A stretch of DNA of 64,000 nucleotides from Bacteroidota bacterium (GTDB taxonomy: Bacteria; Bacteroidota; Bacteroidia; B-17B0; Aurantibacillaceae). Under the pieces are notes generated by a model. It had not been told where the DNA came from. It saw nothing but the letters and a program-made list of their open reading frames with translations, and ran no database searches. Within the stretch, counting starts at the first letter, position 1; each line of letters begins with the position of its first letter. A program made the translations under genes and the position numbers. The DNA is taken from the NCBI GenBank assembly GCA_021323535.1, contig JAJONO010000002.1:1-64000 (forward strand), in the 5' to 3' direction. This document shows, piece by piece, positions 49,568-58,400 of this stretch.

Positions 49568-50074
49568 ATGAAAACGAAAAACCTTTTAATCCTGGCCTCC
49601 TCACTCTTTATCATGAGCGCTTGTGAGGGACAAAACACCAAAAGATCCCTATCGGAAAAGCCAGAAAGTAAATCTATTCCACTTACCGACAGTATTAAAA
49701 AAGAGCCGGACGTGAGAGTAAAAGTGAACAAAAAATATGATGACAAAGGAAACATCATCCGTTACGATTCCACGTATTCTTATGTATACTCTTCGCCCGG
49801 CGGAACCTTGCACATGAGCAATGACAGCATCTTCAATCACTTCAGATCTTATTTTCACAAAAATCACTCCGCCTTTATGAATCCGGAAACGGATAACATT
49901 TTCTTTAATGACTCATTGTTTAAATACGATTTCTTTAATGAAGATTATTTCTTTAAACGATTTCAATTAAACAAAGGAGCTTTCGAAGATATGTTTAAGC
50001 AGATGGATTCATTGAAAAATAACTACCTCGAAAAGAATTATCCGAAAGGACAAAATAAACCTAAAACCATATAA
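49568..50074 (+). CDS. Lipoprotein of unknown function
   Basis: A 168-residue lipoprotein: signal MKTKNLLILASSLFIMSACE with lipobox SAC. The mature part is charged and low in complexity (VRVKVNKKYDDKGNIIRYDS, SDSIFNHF-like repeats of N-D-S-x-F, and a C-terminal helix FEDMFKQMDSLKNNYLEKNY); many Bacteroidota encode such proteins, with no known role. The frame is open 96 nt further upstream, but only the ATG at 49568 places the lipobox correctly. It precedes the second stress-protein gene by 19 nt and is probably co-transcribed with it. Confidence 0.75.
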   Translation: MKTKNLLILASSLFIMSACEGQNTKRSLSEKPESKSIPLTDSIKKEPDVRVKVNKKYDDKGNIIRYDSTYSYVYSSPGGTLHMSNDSIFNHFRSYFHKNHSAFMNPETDNIFFNDSLFKYDFFNEDYFFKRFQLNKGAFEDMFKQMDSLKNNYLEKNYPKGQNKPKTI

Positions 50075-50093
50075 TCATTTAAAACACATCAGT

Positions 50094-51050
50094 ATGAAAA
50101 ACATTTTAATTCCAACCGATTTCTCCGGATGTGCAAACAACGCTTTACGTTTTGCGGCATCCATTGCTAAAAAAAGCGGAGCCACCATCAACCTTATTCA
50201 TGTATTGGATGTTCCCAATGTTAGTTACATTGGCGGACTGGAGGGCACTGTTGATGATGTGCCTTATATGATGGGGCTTTTAAAAGCTACACGAACCAGA
50301 ATGAAAAAGACATTGTCACAACCGTTTATGAAGGATGTAAAAGCTGTTGATAATATAGAGGTTGGTAAAATAACTGAAAGTATTTTGAAGGCTTTGGAAG
50401 CTCATAACGCCGACCTGGTTGTAATGGGCACCAACGGTAATGATGGAATTGACGATATTCTCGGGGGAGGCATTACCGAAAAAGTAGTTCGCCAATCATC
50501 TGTTCCGGTAATAACCATCAGAAATGAAGTTGCTGAATCGGAAATTAAAAAAATAGTTTTCGCTACAGATTTCTCCGACGAGAGCGAAAAAGTATTTCCT
50601 GAAGTTGAAAAACTGGCAAAATTACTTGATGCTGAAATTGAAATTGTGAAAGTGGTAACACGATCTAAGTTTGAAACGACCAGGGAAAGCGAAGAATCTA
50701 TTTCCAACTTCAGACAAAAATTTCCTGACTCCAAATTCAATACAACCATTTATTACGATTTCAATAAACAAAATGGCATTCGCAGGTTTGCCGACACAAA
50801 AATGGCCGGTGTGATAGCGCTTGGAACTGGAGGAAGAGAAGGTATTTCCGGGTTTTTCAGAAGTAATATCACAAAAGATCTTGTGAATCACTCTTCTATG
50901 CCCGTATTAACTATTAAACCTTGTAAAGACTCTTTTAATAAACCTCAGGAAGTAAGCAGCGAAGCTACTCTTATTGCCGAACTGGCGGGTGCGGGTCAAC
51001 CATTCTCGCTTGCCGAGGCCATGAAAAAACAACAGATCCCGTGGATTTAA
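50094..51050 (+). CDS. Universal stress protein, tandem UspA domains
   Basis: A 318-residue cytosolic protein with two Usp domains (about 1-145 and 150-280) and a C-terminal tail (about 285-318) not seen in the Usp at 38.1 kb. Domain 1: MKNILIPTDFSGCANNALRF and the nucleotide loop VVMGTNGNDGIDDILGGGIT, canonical G-x2-G-x9-G type. Domain 2: KIVFATDFSDESEKVFPEVE and ALGTGGREGISGFFRSNITK, also with a near-canonical loop. It probably binds ATP and responds to starvation or oxygen stress. Confidence 0.9.
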   Translation: MKNILIPTDFSGCANNALRFAASIAKKSGATINLIHVLDVPNVSYIGGLEGTVDDVPYMMGLLKATRTRMKKTLSQPFMKDVKAVDNIEVGKITESILKALEAHNADLVVMGTNGNDGIDDILGGGITEKVVRQSSVPVITIRNEVAESEIKKIVFATDFSDESEKVFPEVEKLAKLLDAEIEIVKVVTRSKFETTRESEESISNFRQKFPDSKFNTTIYYDFNKQNGIRRFADTKMAGVIALGTGGREGISGFFRSNITKDLVNHSSMPVLTIKPCKDSFNKPQEVSSEATLIAELAGAGQPFSLAEAMKKQQIPWI

Positions 51051-51066
51051 TCCCGGGATCCTATTT

Positions 51067-51618
51067 TTACAATGCCTTCCTTCTGAAAATATATACTCTG
51101 TTCACAGCGGGTTCAGTAAACTGTTTTAGAATGATCTCATAGTAAGTCCATTTCAACACCTTGTATTTTCTTACGAAGGTCTGATTCTTCTTTGTCTTTT
51201 TGTCCATGTACACTCTTGAAATAGTTAAAGTGTTCTTTTCTTGATTAAGAGAGGCTTCTGCGTAAAGAAGTCCGTGATTCAACGAAACTAACCTGACATT
51301 ATCAGGATCCCATGAACAATTTACGATCGTATCATTTACCGCAATACCGGGGCCACCGATTTGATTATAAAAAGGCAGATATTTTTCGTCTTTAACGATA
51401 TTGAAATAAAACCTCCCTCCCAACGGATAATGCTTCTCCTCAACTTTGGGCTCCTGGATCTTATTAAGAACATAACTATCTCTATACAAATCCACAGGAA
51501 TATCCAATGGAAAAACAGAATAAAAAATGGAATCAATCTCCTTTTTGACTTTTAGCCTGAGCGTATCCTGTGCAACACAAAAACCGGAGATGAAAAGAAG
51601 AAGTAAAATTCTGATCAT
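51067..51618 (-). CDS. Small secreted protein of unknown function
   Basis: A 183-residue protein with a signal peptide (MIRILLLLFISGFCVAQ). The remainder is a mixed alpha/beta domain: IDSIFYSVFPLDIPVDLYRD, HYPLGGRFYFNIVKDEKYLP, NTLTISRVYMDKKTKKNQTF, with a very basic C-terminus (VYIFRRKAL). Family not recognised. It is convergent with the stress-protein gene (16-nt gap) and reads from its own promoter region, which I could not define. Confidence 0.65.
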   Translation of the reverse strand: MIRILLLLFISGFCVAQDTLRLKVKKEIDSIFYSVFPLDIPVDLYRDSYVLNKIQEPKVEEKHYPLGGRFYFNIVKDEKYLPFYNQIGGPGIAVNDTIVNCSWDPDNVRLVSLNHGLLYAEASLNQEKNTLTISRVYMDKKTKKNQTFVRKYKVLKWTYYEIILKQFTEPAVNRVYIFRRKAL

Positions 51619-51663
51619 GAAAGTAAGTTTGGTCAGAACTATAACCGGATTTTTGATTTTTGG

Positions 51664-51900
51664 TTACAACTGAATCGGCTTATACACTAAACAAATATCC
51701 ACCACTTCTTCCACTGTAAGATCGTATTTTGAAATATCATCCTTCCTGGCATCGTAATTCTCGGGCCAGAAGAAAAGATTGGCGCCATTGGGATGTGGCA
51801 CATGTTTATCGAAGAGTTCGATCATCTCATCAATTTCTTGTTCCGTTCCTTCACAATTAACGATTTTGTAGCCGAGTATGATAAGTTCTTCTCGTGTCAT
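51664..51900 (-). CDS. Colicin/pyocin-immunity-like protein
   Basis: A 78-residue acidic protein. Its pattern EELIILGYKIVNCEGTEQEI, DEMIELFDKHVPHPNGANLF, FWPENYD and VEEVVDICLVYKP follows the nuclease-type bacteriocin immunity family (Im2/Im7/Im9), in which the HP-x-G-x-x-L-x-(Y/W)(Y/W)P segment binds the toxin. No nuclease or colicin gene is in the window; in Bacteroidota such proteins often occur as orphans. Its ATG is 3 nt after the stop of a zinc-ribbon gene, so the two form an operon. Immunity function is inferred from the family only. Confidence 0.6.
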   Translation of the reverse strand: MTREELIILGYKIVNCEGTEQEIDEMIELFDKHVPHPNGANLFFWPENYDARKDDISKYDLTVEEVVDICLVYKPIQL

Positions 51901-51903
51901 TCT

Positions 51904-52185
51904 TTATCTCCAGGAAATATTAAACGATTTACATTTCGGACAAACTTCAAATTCTTCTTTTAATTGATCGTAGTCACAACGATTGCATTTTTTGCCGAGT
52001 TCACAAAGATGATCAACGATTAATTTACCCTCCTTCAGAGTAAGTTGTTTATCCTCTTTGAGAAACTGTACGACACGCAACAGACTTTTATCTGCTATAT
52101 ATCCCAATATAATTTTCATATCCTCAGCAGATAGTGCAGGAACATAAATTTCAGTATCACATTTTTTACAATAATGAATAGACAT
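51904..52185 (-). CDS. Double zinc-ribbon protein with L7/L12-like helical motif
   Basis: A 93-residue cytosolic protein. A first knuckle YCKKCDTEIYV lies at the N-terminus and a pair CNRCDYDQLKEEFEVCPKCK at the end, which can form two zinc sites or one split ribbon. Between them is LLRVVQFLKEDKQLTLKEGK, which looks like the helix-loop-helix of ribosomal protein L7/L12 C-terminal domains. The frame is open 78 nt further upstream, but those codons are part of a dispersed repeat (52186 onward), so I start at the ATG at 52185. Not assigned to a known family; it is followed by the immunity-like gene with a 3-nt gap. Confidence 0.6.
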   Translation of the reverse strand: MSIHYCKKCDTEIYVPALSAEDMKIILGYIADKSLLRVVQFLKEDKQLTLKEGKLIVDHLCELGKKCNRCDYDQLKEEFEVCPKCKSFNISWR

Positions 52186-52334
52186 GTTGGATCCTGGTTC
52201 TTGAATCTTGGTTCTGTTTCCGCCCTTCGACTGCGCTGAGGGATGACACGTTCGAACTAACATGGACTTAAGTATTGATTCCAGATTCCAGATTACAAAT
52301 TTCAGATCTTAAATCAGAAATCTTAAATCGAAAA
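52186..52334. repeat. Mixed word-like repeat block
   Basis: Holds GGATCCTGGTTCTTGAATCT (as at 39.6 kb), then CCCTTCGACTGCGCTGAGGG with ATGACA (52223-52248, itself partly palindromic), and TTGATTCCAGATTCCAGATT followed by ATTTCAGATCTTAAATCAGA words up to the stop of the OmpA gene. No gene is supported. Confidence 0.6.
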
Positions 52335-54440
52335 TTACTGCGTCTTATTAATAATGTTGATCTTCGACTCACCCACTACACGGAATGCAGTACGGCGGTT
52401 TTTCTGATGAGCGGCTTCAAACTCCGGACTCTTATCCACCATTTTGGCGATCTCAGCTTCAGGAATAACCGGTTTTGTTTCTCCGTAACCTTTCGCAGTG
52501 ATTCTTGATTTGGCAATACCTTTGCTGATCATGTAATCCACACAGCTTTGAGCGCGTCCCTGCGATAATTTCATATTGTATGCATCATTACCACGGGCAT
52601 CGGTGTGCGAACTTAATTCAATACTTAAGTTGTCGTTGAGTTTAAGAATTTCTACGATCTTATCGAGTACTTCCATGGATTTAGGACGAAGCGTAAATTT
52701 ATTAAAGTCGTATTCCACGCCTTCAATTTCAATATCTCCTTCAGGGATTTTACTAAGGAAGAAATCCTGTTCGAAGTGTTTACTTTCTGTTAAACCTTTT
52801 GTTGCAACACTTGCGGCACTACCGAAATATTTATTCTTCTGTGCTTTTAAGAAGTATTCCATGTTGGCTTTTAACGGGGTACTGTAATATCCTTTTTCGT
52901 CGGTAACAATAAAGAATGGCTCGTCTCCATCATGAACATCACGTACAGTTACAAGCGCGCTTGGAATAGGTTCGTTCGTTTCAGCATCAAACACATATCC
53001 GTCGATATCAAATTTGATAGGTTCGTTGATATATTCAAATATCTTGTAACAGTGGCCGGTAGGGCAATCAATTCTATCGCTTGCAAAGAAACCTTTTGTG
53101 CCTAAACGCTCCATAATGTAATACGCGTCGTCTTTGCTGGAGTTAATAGGTGTGTTTAGGTTTTTAGGCGCCTGGTAGGCGGAGTCGTCCACATTTAAAC
53201 TTGATTTAAAAATGTCAAATCCTCCAAGACCCGGTAATCCGTTAGAGCTGAAGAATAAAGTACTGCTGAGATCGTGGAAGAAAGGTGTGATATCATCTCC
53301 TGCAGTATTAACTGTTTCGAGATTTTTTGCAGAACCGATAAAACCATTCTCATCGATTGGAGCGGTCCAGATATCAAATCCACCTTTTCCTCCTGGTCTG
53401 TTTGAAGAGAAGAACATCATTCTTCCATTCGCGCTCACATAAGGTTGTTGTGATTTATAACCCGGAACGTTAATGTTGGTTCCTAATTTCATGGCTTCAT
53501 AAAAACGTCCGTTCAATGTTCTTGCCATGTAAATAAACGACTCATTACGGTTGTTATCGCTCCAACGTGTAAAGAGCATAACTTCTTCAGGTGTAAACAC
53601 AGCGGCCCCTTCATGAAGCGATGTATTCACAGGGCGGCCGAAGTTAACAGGACGCTGCCAGATAGTATCGTCGATTGTTGAATAATATAAGTCGCAGTAA
53701 TAACGCGAGTCTTGTTTTTCAGGGTCGGTTACTACTCCACCTTTTCTTGCACTTGTAAAAATAACTTTATCGTTTCCTAAATAATACATTGGCGCAAAAC
53801 TGCTGGTACCGCGATTGAATACAAGTGTATCCATTAAACGTACTTTGATTAGTTTTCTTCCCGCTAATGTATCAAGCGCAAAGTAACACGACGATTGTTT
53901 TTTAGTAGCTAAAACCAATAAAGAATCTGAGCCTGTTTTTGCATTGGTATATTCATCAAGTACACCTAAAGCTTCCTTGTATTTTTTGAGGGCCATTAAA
54001 GAAATACCATAATAGTAAGGCGCATCGGGATACGTTTTTCTTTCTACACATTTTTTAAATTGCTCCACCGCATGGTGGTAATCAAAGTTCTGACGGTAAC
54101 TCTGAGCCAGACGATACATGATAAAATCATATTTGCTTCCGCTCTGAACATCTTCTTTCGCCGTGGCTGTACTATCTTTTCTTTTTGAAACTTTTAATTC
54201 AGGAACCTTGAAGAGAGATTTCATTTTAAGATTCACGATCTGTGCTTCGTAAGGCAATACATAGTTTTTGAGCACAGTAGTATCATCGAGCACTTTGGCG
54301 TAATATACAGCAGCCGTAGCAAAATCTTTTTTCGCATAGGCGTTATCCGCAATTTCTATCCATATCTTTTTCGACTGGGAAAAAAACGCGGAACAGGTGA
54401 ACAGAAAAAGTACAAACAGAAATAATCTTTTCTTAAGCAT
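52335..54440 (-). CDS. PorE-like OmpA-family protein (TPR, PD40 propeller, CRD, OmpA)
   Basis: A 701-residue exported protein. Signal peptide (MLKKRLFLFVLFLFTCSAFF), TPR-like helices (about 30-200: FATAAVYYAKVLDD, ALKKYKEALGVLDEYTNA), a PD40/WD40-like propeller (about 205-460: VIFTSARKGG, MFFSSNRPGGKGGFDIWTAP, LFFSSNGLPGLGGFDIFKSS), a carboxypeptidase-regulatory-like fold (about 475-560) and an OmpA domain (about 580-690) with SSHTDARGNDAYNMKLSQGR and the peptidoglycan-binding Asp and Arg. This is the order of P. gingivalis PorE and related gliding proteins, which link T9SS parts to peptidoglycan. It is the last gene of a five-gene operon, 9 nt after a PorP/SprF gene, and is probably a module-specific relative rather than the core PorE. 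Confidence 0.88.
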   Translation of the reverse strand: MLKKRLFLFVLFLFTCSAFFSQSKKIWIEIADNAYAKKDFATAAVYYAKVLDDTTVLKNYVLPYEAQIVNLKMKSLFKVPELKVSKRKDSTATAKEDVQSGSKYDFIMYRLAQSYRQNFDYHHAVEQFKKCVERKTYPDAPYYYGISLMALKKYKEALGVLDEYTNAKTGSDSLLVLATKKQSSCYFALDTLAGRKLIKVRLMDTLVFNRGTSSFAPMYYLGNDKVIFTSARKGGVVTDPEKQDSRYYCDLYYSTIDDTIWQRPVNFGRPVNTSLHEGAAVFTPEEVMLFTRWSDNNRNESFIYMARTLNGRFYEAMKLGTNINVPGYKSQQPYVSANGRMMFFSSNRPGGKGGFDIWTAPIDENGFIGSAKNLETVNTAGDDITPFFHDLSSTLFFSSNGLPGLGGFDIFKSSLNVDDSAYQAPKNLNTPINSSKDDAYYIMERLGTKGFFASDRIDCPTGHCYKIFEYINEPIKFDIDGYVFDAETNEPIPSALVTVRDVHDGDEPFFIVTDEKGYYSTPLKANMEYFLKAQKNKYFGSAASVATKGLTESKHFEQDFFLSKIPEGDIEIEGVEYDFNKFTLRPKSMEVLDKIVEILKLNDNLSIELSSHTDARGNDAYNMKLSQGRAQSCVDYMISKGIAKSRITAKGYGETKPVIPEAEIAKMVDKSPEFEAAHQKNRRTAFRVVGESKINIINKTQ

Positions 54441-54449
54441 AATAATAAA

Positions 54450-55445
54450 CTACAAACGTGGACAATTTTTTACTTCCTGGTTCTTGGCTTTTTTTCCGAG
54501 CCATGTTAACGAGATCTCAAAAGCTCCGCGGGTCTTTGAAGTACCTCTTAATGAAGAAGTATTAAAATCGTAACCCAGTTTCAAAATAGAATTATCTTTT
54601 CTGAAACCAATGTAGGCAACACTTGCATCATTGGCACGGAAAATATATCCGGCAAGCGCGTAAAATTTCTCTCCTTTAAAGAAATATCCCGCGTCCATGG
54701 CATAGGTTTGCTGAATAATGTTTTTCTGCTGATAAACTAAAACTTTAGGAATAAAATACAATAACTCGCTTACGTTTACCCTCAAACCTGCGTGCGCATA
54801 TAAACGCATTGGGAGACGGTTGTTTCCGCCAAGGAAAGTTTCTTTAGGCTGAGTAAGGTTAAACGCGCTTACACCAATGAACGGATTGAGACGCGATTGC
54901 TGTTTTGCATAAAAATAAAGTAAACCGGCGTTTACCTGTTCCTGGAACTGAGCCTGCGCACCGAAGTTTTCATTATTATTAAGCGATTTATCAAACGATC
55001 CGCCATCAAGCGTGCTCCATTGATTATCGAATGTATGAACAGGGTATTCTACCCGCTTTTGAGTAAAACCAGCCTGTAATCCTAATGAAAGGTTATGAAA
55101 TTTATTTTTGTCGAATGGTACAGCATAAGCGATAGAACCAAGCGCCTGGAACACATTGTAATTTCCAATACCTGCACGCATATTGCTTATCTGTCCGCCA
55201 AAGCCCCATTTACCTTTAGGCATGTCAAAACTTACAAGCGCCGTTGTGAATGGTTTATAGGCAACAGAGTTCCATTGGCTACGGTAATGGCCATGCGCAC
55301 GCATTTTTCCTTCTACTAATCCTGTCATAGCCGGATTAAGGAACAAGGGAGCTGCATCGTACAAACTCAGGTGAAAATCCTGCGCTTTGGCAAAAGAAAC
55401 AGCACCGAGGCAAAAAACAATTATGTAATTCTTCAATTTCTTCAT
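54450..55445 (-). CDS. PorP/SprF-family outer-membrane protein (copy 2 of operon)
   Basis: A 331-residue barrel of the PorP/SprF family. Signal peptide (MKKLKNYIIVFCLGAVSFAKAQ), then the family start DFHLSLYDAAPLFLNPAMTG and HGHYRSQWNSVAYKPFTTAL, WGFGGQISNMRAGIGNYNVF, ending DNSILKLGYDFNTSSLRG and FEISLTWLGKKAKNQEVKNC. Known members: SprF of Flavobacterium johnsoniae is needed to export the type B adhesin SprB, and PorP carries cargo-shuttling components. It starts 4 nt after the stop of the 1299-residue type B adhesin and is most likely its dedicated partner. Confidence 0.92.
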   Translation of the reverse strand: MKKLKNYIIVFCLGAVSFAKAQDFHLSLYDAAPLFLNPAMTGLVEGKMRAHGHYRSQWNSVAYKPFTTALVSFDMPKGKWGFGGQISNMRAGIGNYNVFQALGSIAYAVPFDKNKFHNLSLGLQAGFTQKRVEYPVHTFDNQWSTLDGGSFDKSLNNNENFGAQAQFQEQVNAGLLYFYAKQQSRLNPFIGVSAFNLTQPKETFLGGNNRLPMRLYAHAGLRVNVSELLYFIPKVLVYQQKNIIQQTYAMDAGYFFKGEKFYALAGYIFRANDASVAYIGFRKDNSILKLGYDFNTSSLRGTSKTRGAFEISLTWLGKKAKNQEVKNCPRL

Positions 55446-55449
55446 GTCG

Positions 55450-58400
55450 TTAACGTATTATAGTTATGTCGCCATTCTTTTTCACCTGCCTGTTATTGTA
55501 CATATCCACTTCAAGTGTCCACACATAAACTCCCACCGGTTGATCGAGTCCTGCTTTCTTACCATCCCATCCTATCTTCTGATCGGTTGTTTCGAATAAT
55601 AATTCACCCCAATTGTTGTAAACACGGAAAAGTATTTTCTGGAACGGACCACCCTTAACAAAGAGAAGATCGTTGTTTCCATCGCTGTTTGGTGTAAACG
55701 CTGTTGGCACCTGAGGTAACAATGTAATTTCAATGGTTCTGTTGGCGGTGTCGGAACATCCGTTATTATCAAACACCGTTAATGTGATGGTATAAATTCC
55801 CGCGCTGGCATAACTGTGCGCCGGGTTTGGATCAAATGAAACCCCTTCGTCGCCGAAGTTCCAGATCGAACTTGAAATGGATCCTGTTGGCGTGGAGAAG
55901 TTGGAGAAGTAGATTGGTTCCTGCGCCACGGCCGGATTATTGGTCATACCAAATTCGGCATTAGGTTGCGCATTAACCGATACCAGTTTGGTTACTGAAG
56001 CAGAACATGAATTATTTGATACAGCTGTTAACTGAACATTGTAAGTTCCCTGATTGGTATATGTATGAACAGGATGTCTGATGGTTGAGTTAGGACTACC
56101 ATCACCAAACTGCCACAACCAGTTAACAAGGTTCCCAACCGAAACTGTTGACGAATCCCTGAAAATACTTCCTAATCCTGCACAGGTATTAAGGAAATTG
56201 AAATCTGCAATAGGTAATGGATATACAGTGATGCGTTTACTAACCGTATCAGGACATTGTAAAGGCGGAATAACAGAATTATTCACTCCTGTTACTGTAA
56301 AGTTCACTACATAACTTCCCGGATTGGTATACGTGAAGATAGGATTCGAAGAAGTTGAAATAGATGTTGGCCCAACACCGAAGTTCCAGTTGTAAGAGAG
56401 GTTGGATGTTCCGTTTGCCTGCGTTGCATCTGTGAAAATGATAGGAGAGTCTTTACATCTTATAAGCGAAGTATTAAAATCGGCCGAAGGCGAAGGCTGG
56501 AATCCTGCAGTAAAAGATTTGGATGCAGAACAACTTCCTGTGGATGCAGTGAGTGTTAAGACAACACTGCCATTGGAGACGTCGCTGTTACTCGGTATAT
56601 ATTGTCCGTTCAAGATGGTTGCAGTAGAAGGGATTGTTCCTGAGAGAGGAATAAAGGTTCCGTTACTTACCGAATTCCAGATGTAAGATGTCGCCCCTGT
56701 TATAGTAGGCGTTAAAATGATTGGCGTGTTATTACAAACCGTTGGGCTTGATGAAGTCAATTGGATCACCGGGGCCTTTAGAATGGTTACATGTATCGTG
56801 TCCGTTTCTGTAGGACAAACTGTTCCTGTTGATCCCAAAACAAATGTTACAGTTCCTGCAATGGTATCGTTCTGGCTCATGGTATAACTTGCATTGGCCG
56901 AAGGGATCTGTGTAAAGTTACCGGTTCCGTTCGGTGTTGTCCAGTTACCCTGGCTGGCCGAACCACTCACCGTTCCGCTTAACGGAATAACAAGAGCAGA
57001 AGCACAAAGCGGAGATACCGTTGCAGCAGTAACCGATGGTTTTGTTATAATATTTACAGAAAGAACGTCGCTTACCGAATTACATCCTGCAAGAGAAGCA
57101 GAAATTGTAAAGTTGATTGCCGTTAAACTTAAATCGCCCGCGCTTAAAACATAAGTTGCTGTTGGCGTTGCGTTATTCGGAAAGAACAATCCTGTTCCCG
57201 TTGAGTTCCATATTGTGTTGGTTGTGCTGGACACACTTCCATTGAGAACAAGTGACTGAGAATTTGTACAGACATAAGTACTCGGACCTGCACTGACTAT
57301 AGGAGGCGGCGTGAAAGTGACCGTGACTGTTTTCATGGATGTTGAACAACCTCCCACACTTGTCAGCGTAAACACAATTGATCCTGCTGTAATATCTGCA
57401 GGAGATGCAGTGTATGTTGTATTAACACCGGGAATACCAAAAGCTCCACCATTACCACCGCTCCAGGTTCCACCTATTGCGTTCGTAAATGTTCCGCTTA
57501 ATGAAATTGGCTGAACATTATTGGCGCACATGGTTGTTCCCGATCCAACAGTTAATTGCGGACGTTGAACGATCTGAACAGTTACCGAATCTTTTTTAGG
57601 AACACAGTTACCTGTTGACGTAAGATAAAATTTGATTCCCGCTTGAAGGGTATCATTATTTGAAAGTGTGTATGTTGTGGAAATTGTATTTACTGTAGAG
57701 GTATAAGGCGCAAATGTTCCTGTTCCGTTGGCAGATGTCCACACCCCCGTAATTGCTCCCCCTGAAACTGTTCCGGTGAGAGCTACAGTGGCCCCCGGGC
57801 TAACGCACACCGGAGCTATAGACGCTGTGGTTACAACTGTTTTTCTTAAGAAGGACGACATATAGTGAAACAATCCACCACTACCCAGGTTACCATCAAA
57901 CACACCCAAAGCAAAATCGTCGCTGTTGTTACCTATCGTATAAGAGCCAATTGGCATTTGAGCTGTTGAATTAAAGTTTACCTGCGCTCCCCAATATGGC
58001 CCGCCCGCCAATGTTGCAGTTCCAGGCACTACAGTAAAGTTTGCCGCAGTTACCGAAGTTGTAGAAGCATTTAAAGTAAATGTTCCCTGCGAACCATTTT
58101 TACAAAGGATATTGAGTGAGAATAGCTGGGGCGAGTTTCTTGAGAATGCCACTAATTTAGAACCCGCGCAGTTTAAAGGCGGAAGAATTGCGGCGCCAAG
58201 CTCGCAACCGTATCCACTCGCATGATAACAATAAACGGGTTTATCAGCATTTATGTAAGTAAGCGGAGCATTAAATAAAGTGTCAACATAAGTATCGCCC
58301 TTATTCATCATAACAGTTGTTACAGTTCCATTATTAATCGTGAGCTTTGTAAAATTTTCTGTCGCGACTATATACGCCGATTCCTCCATTCCCGGATGCA

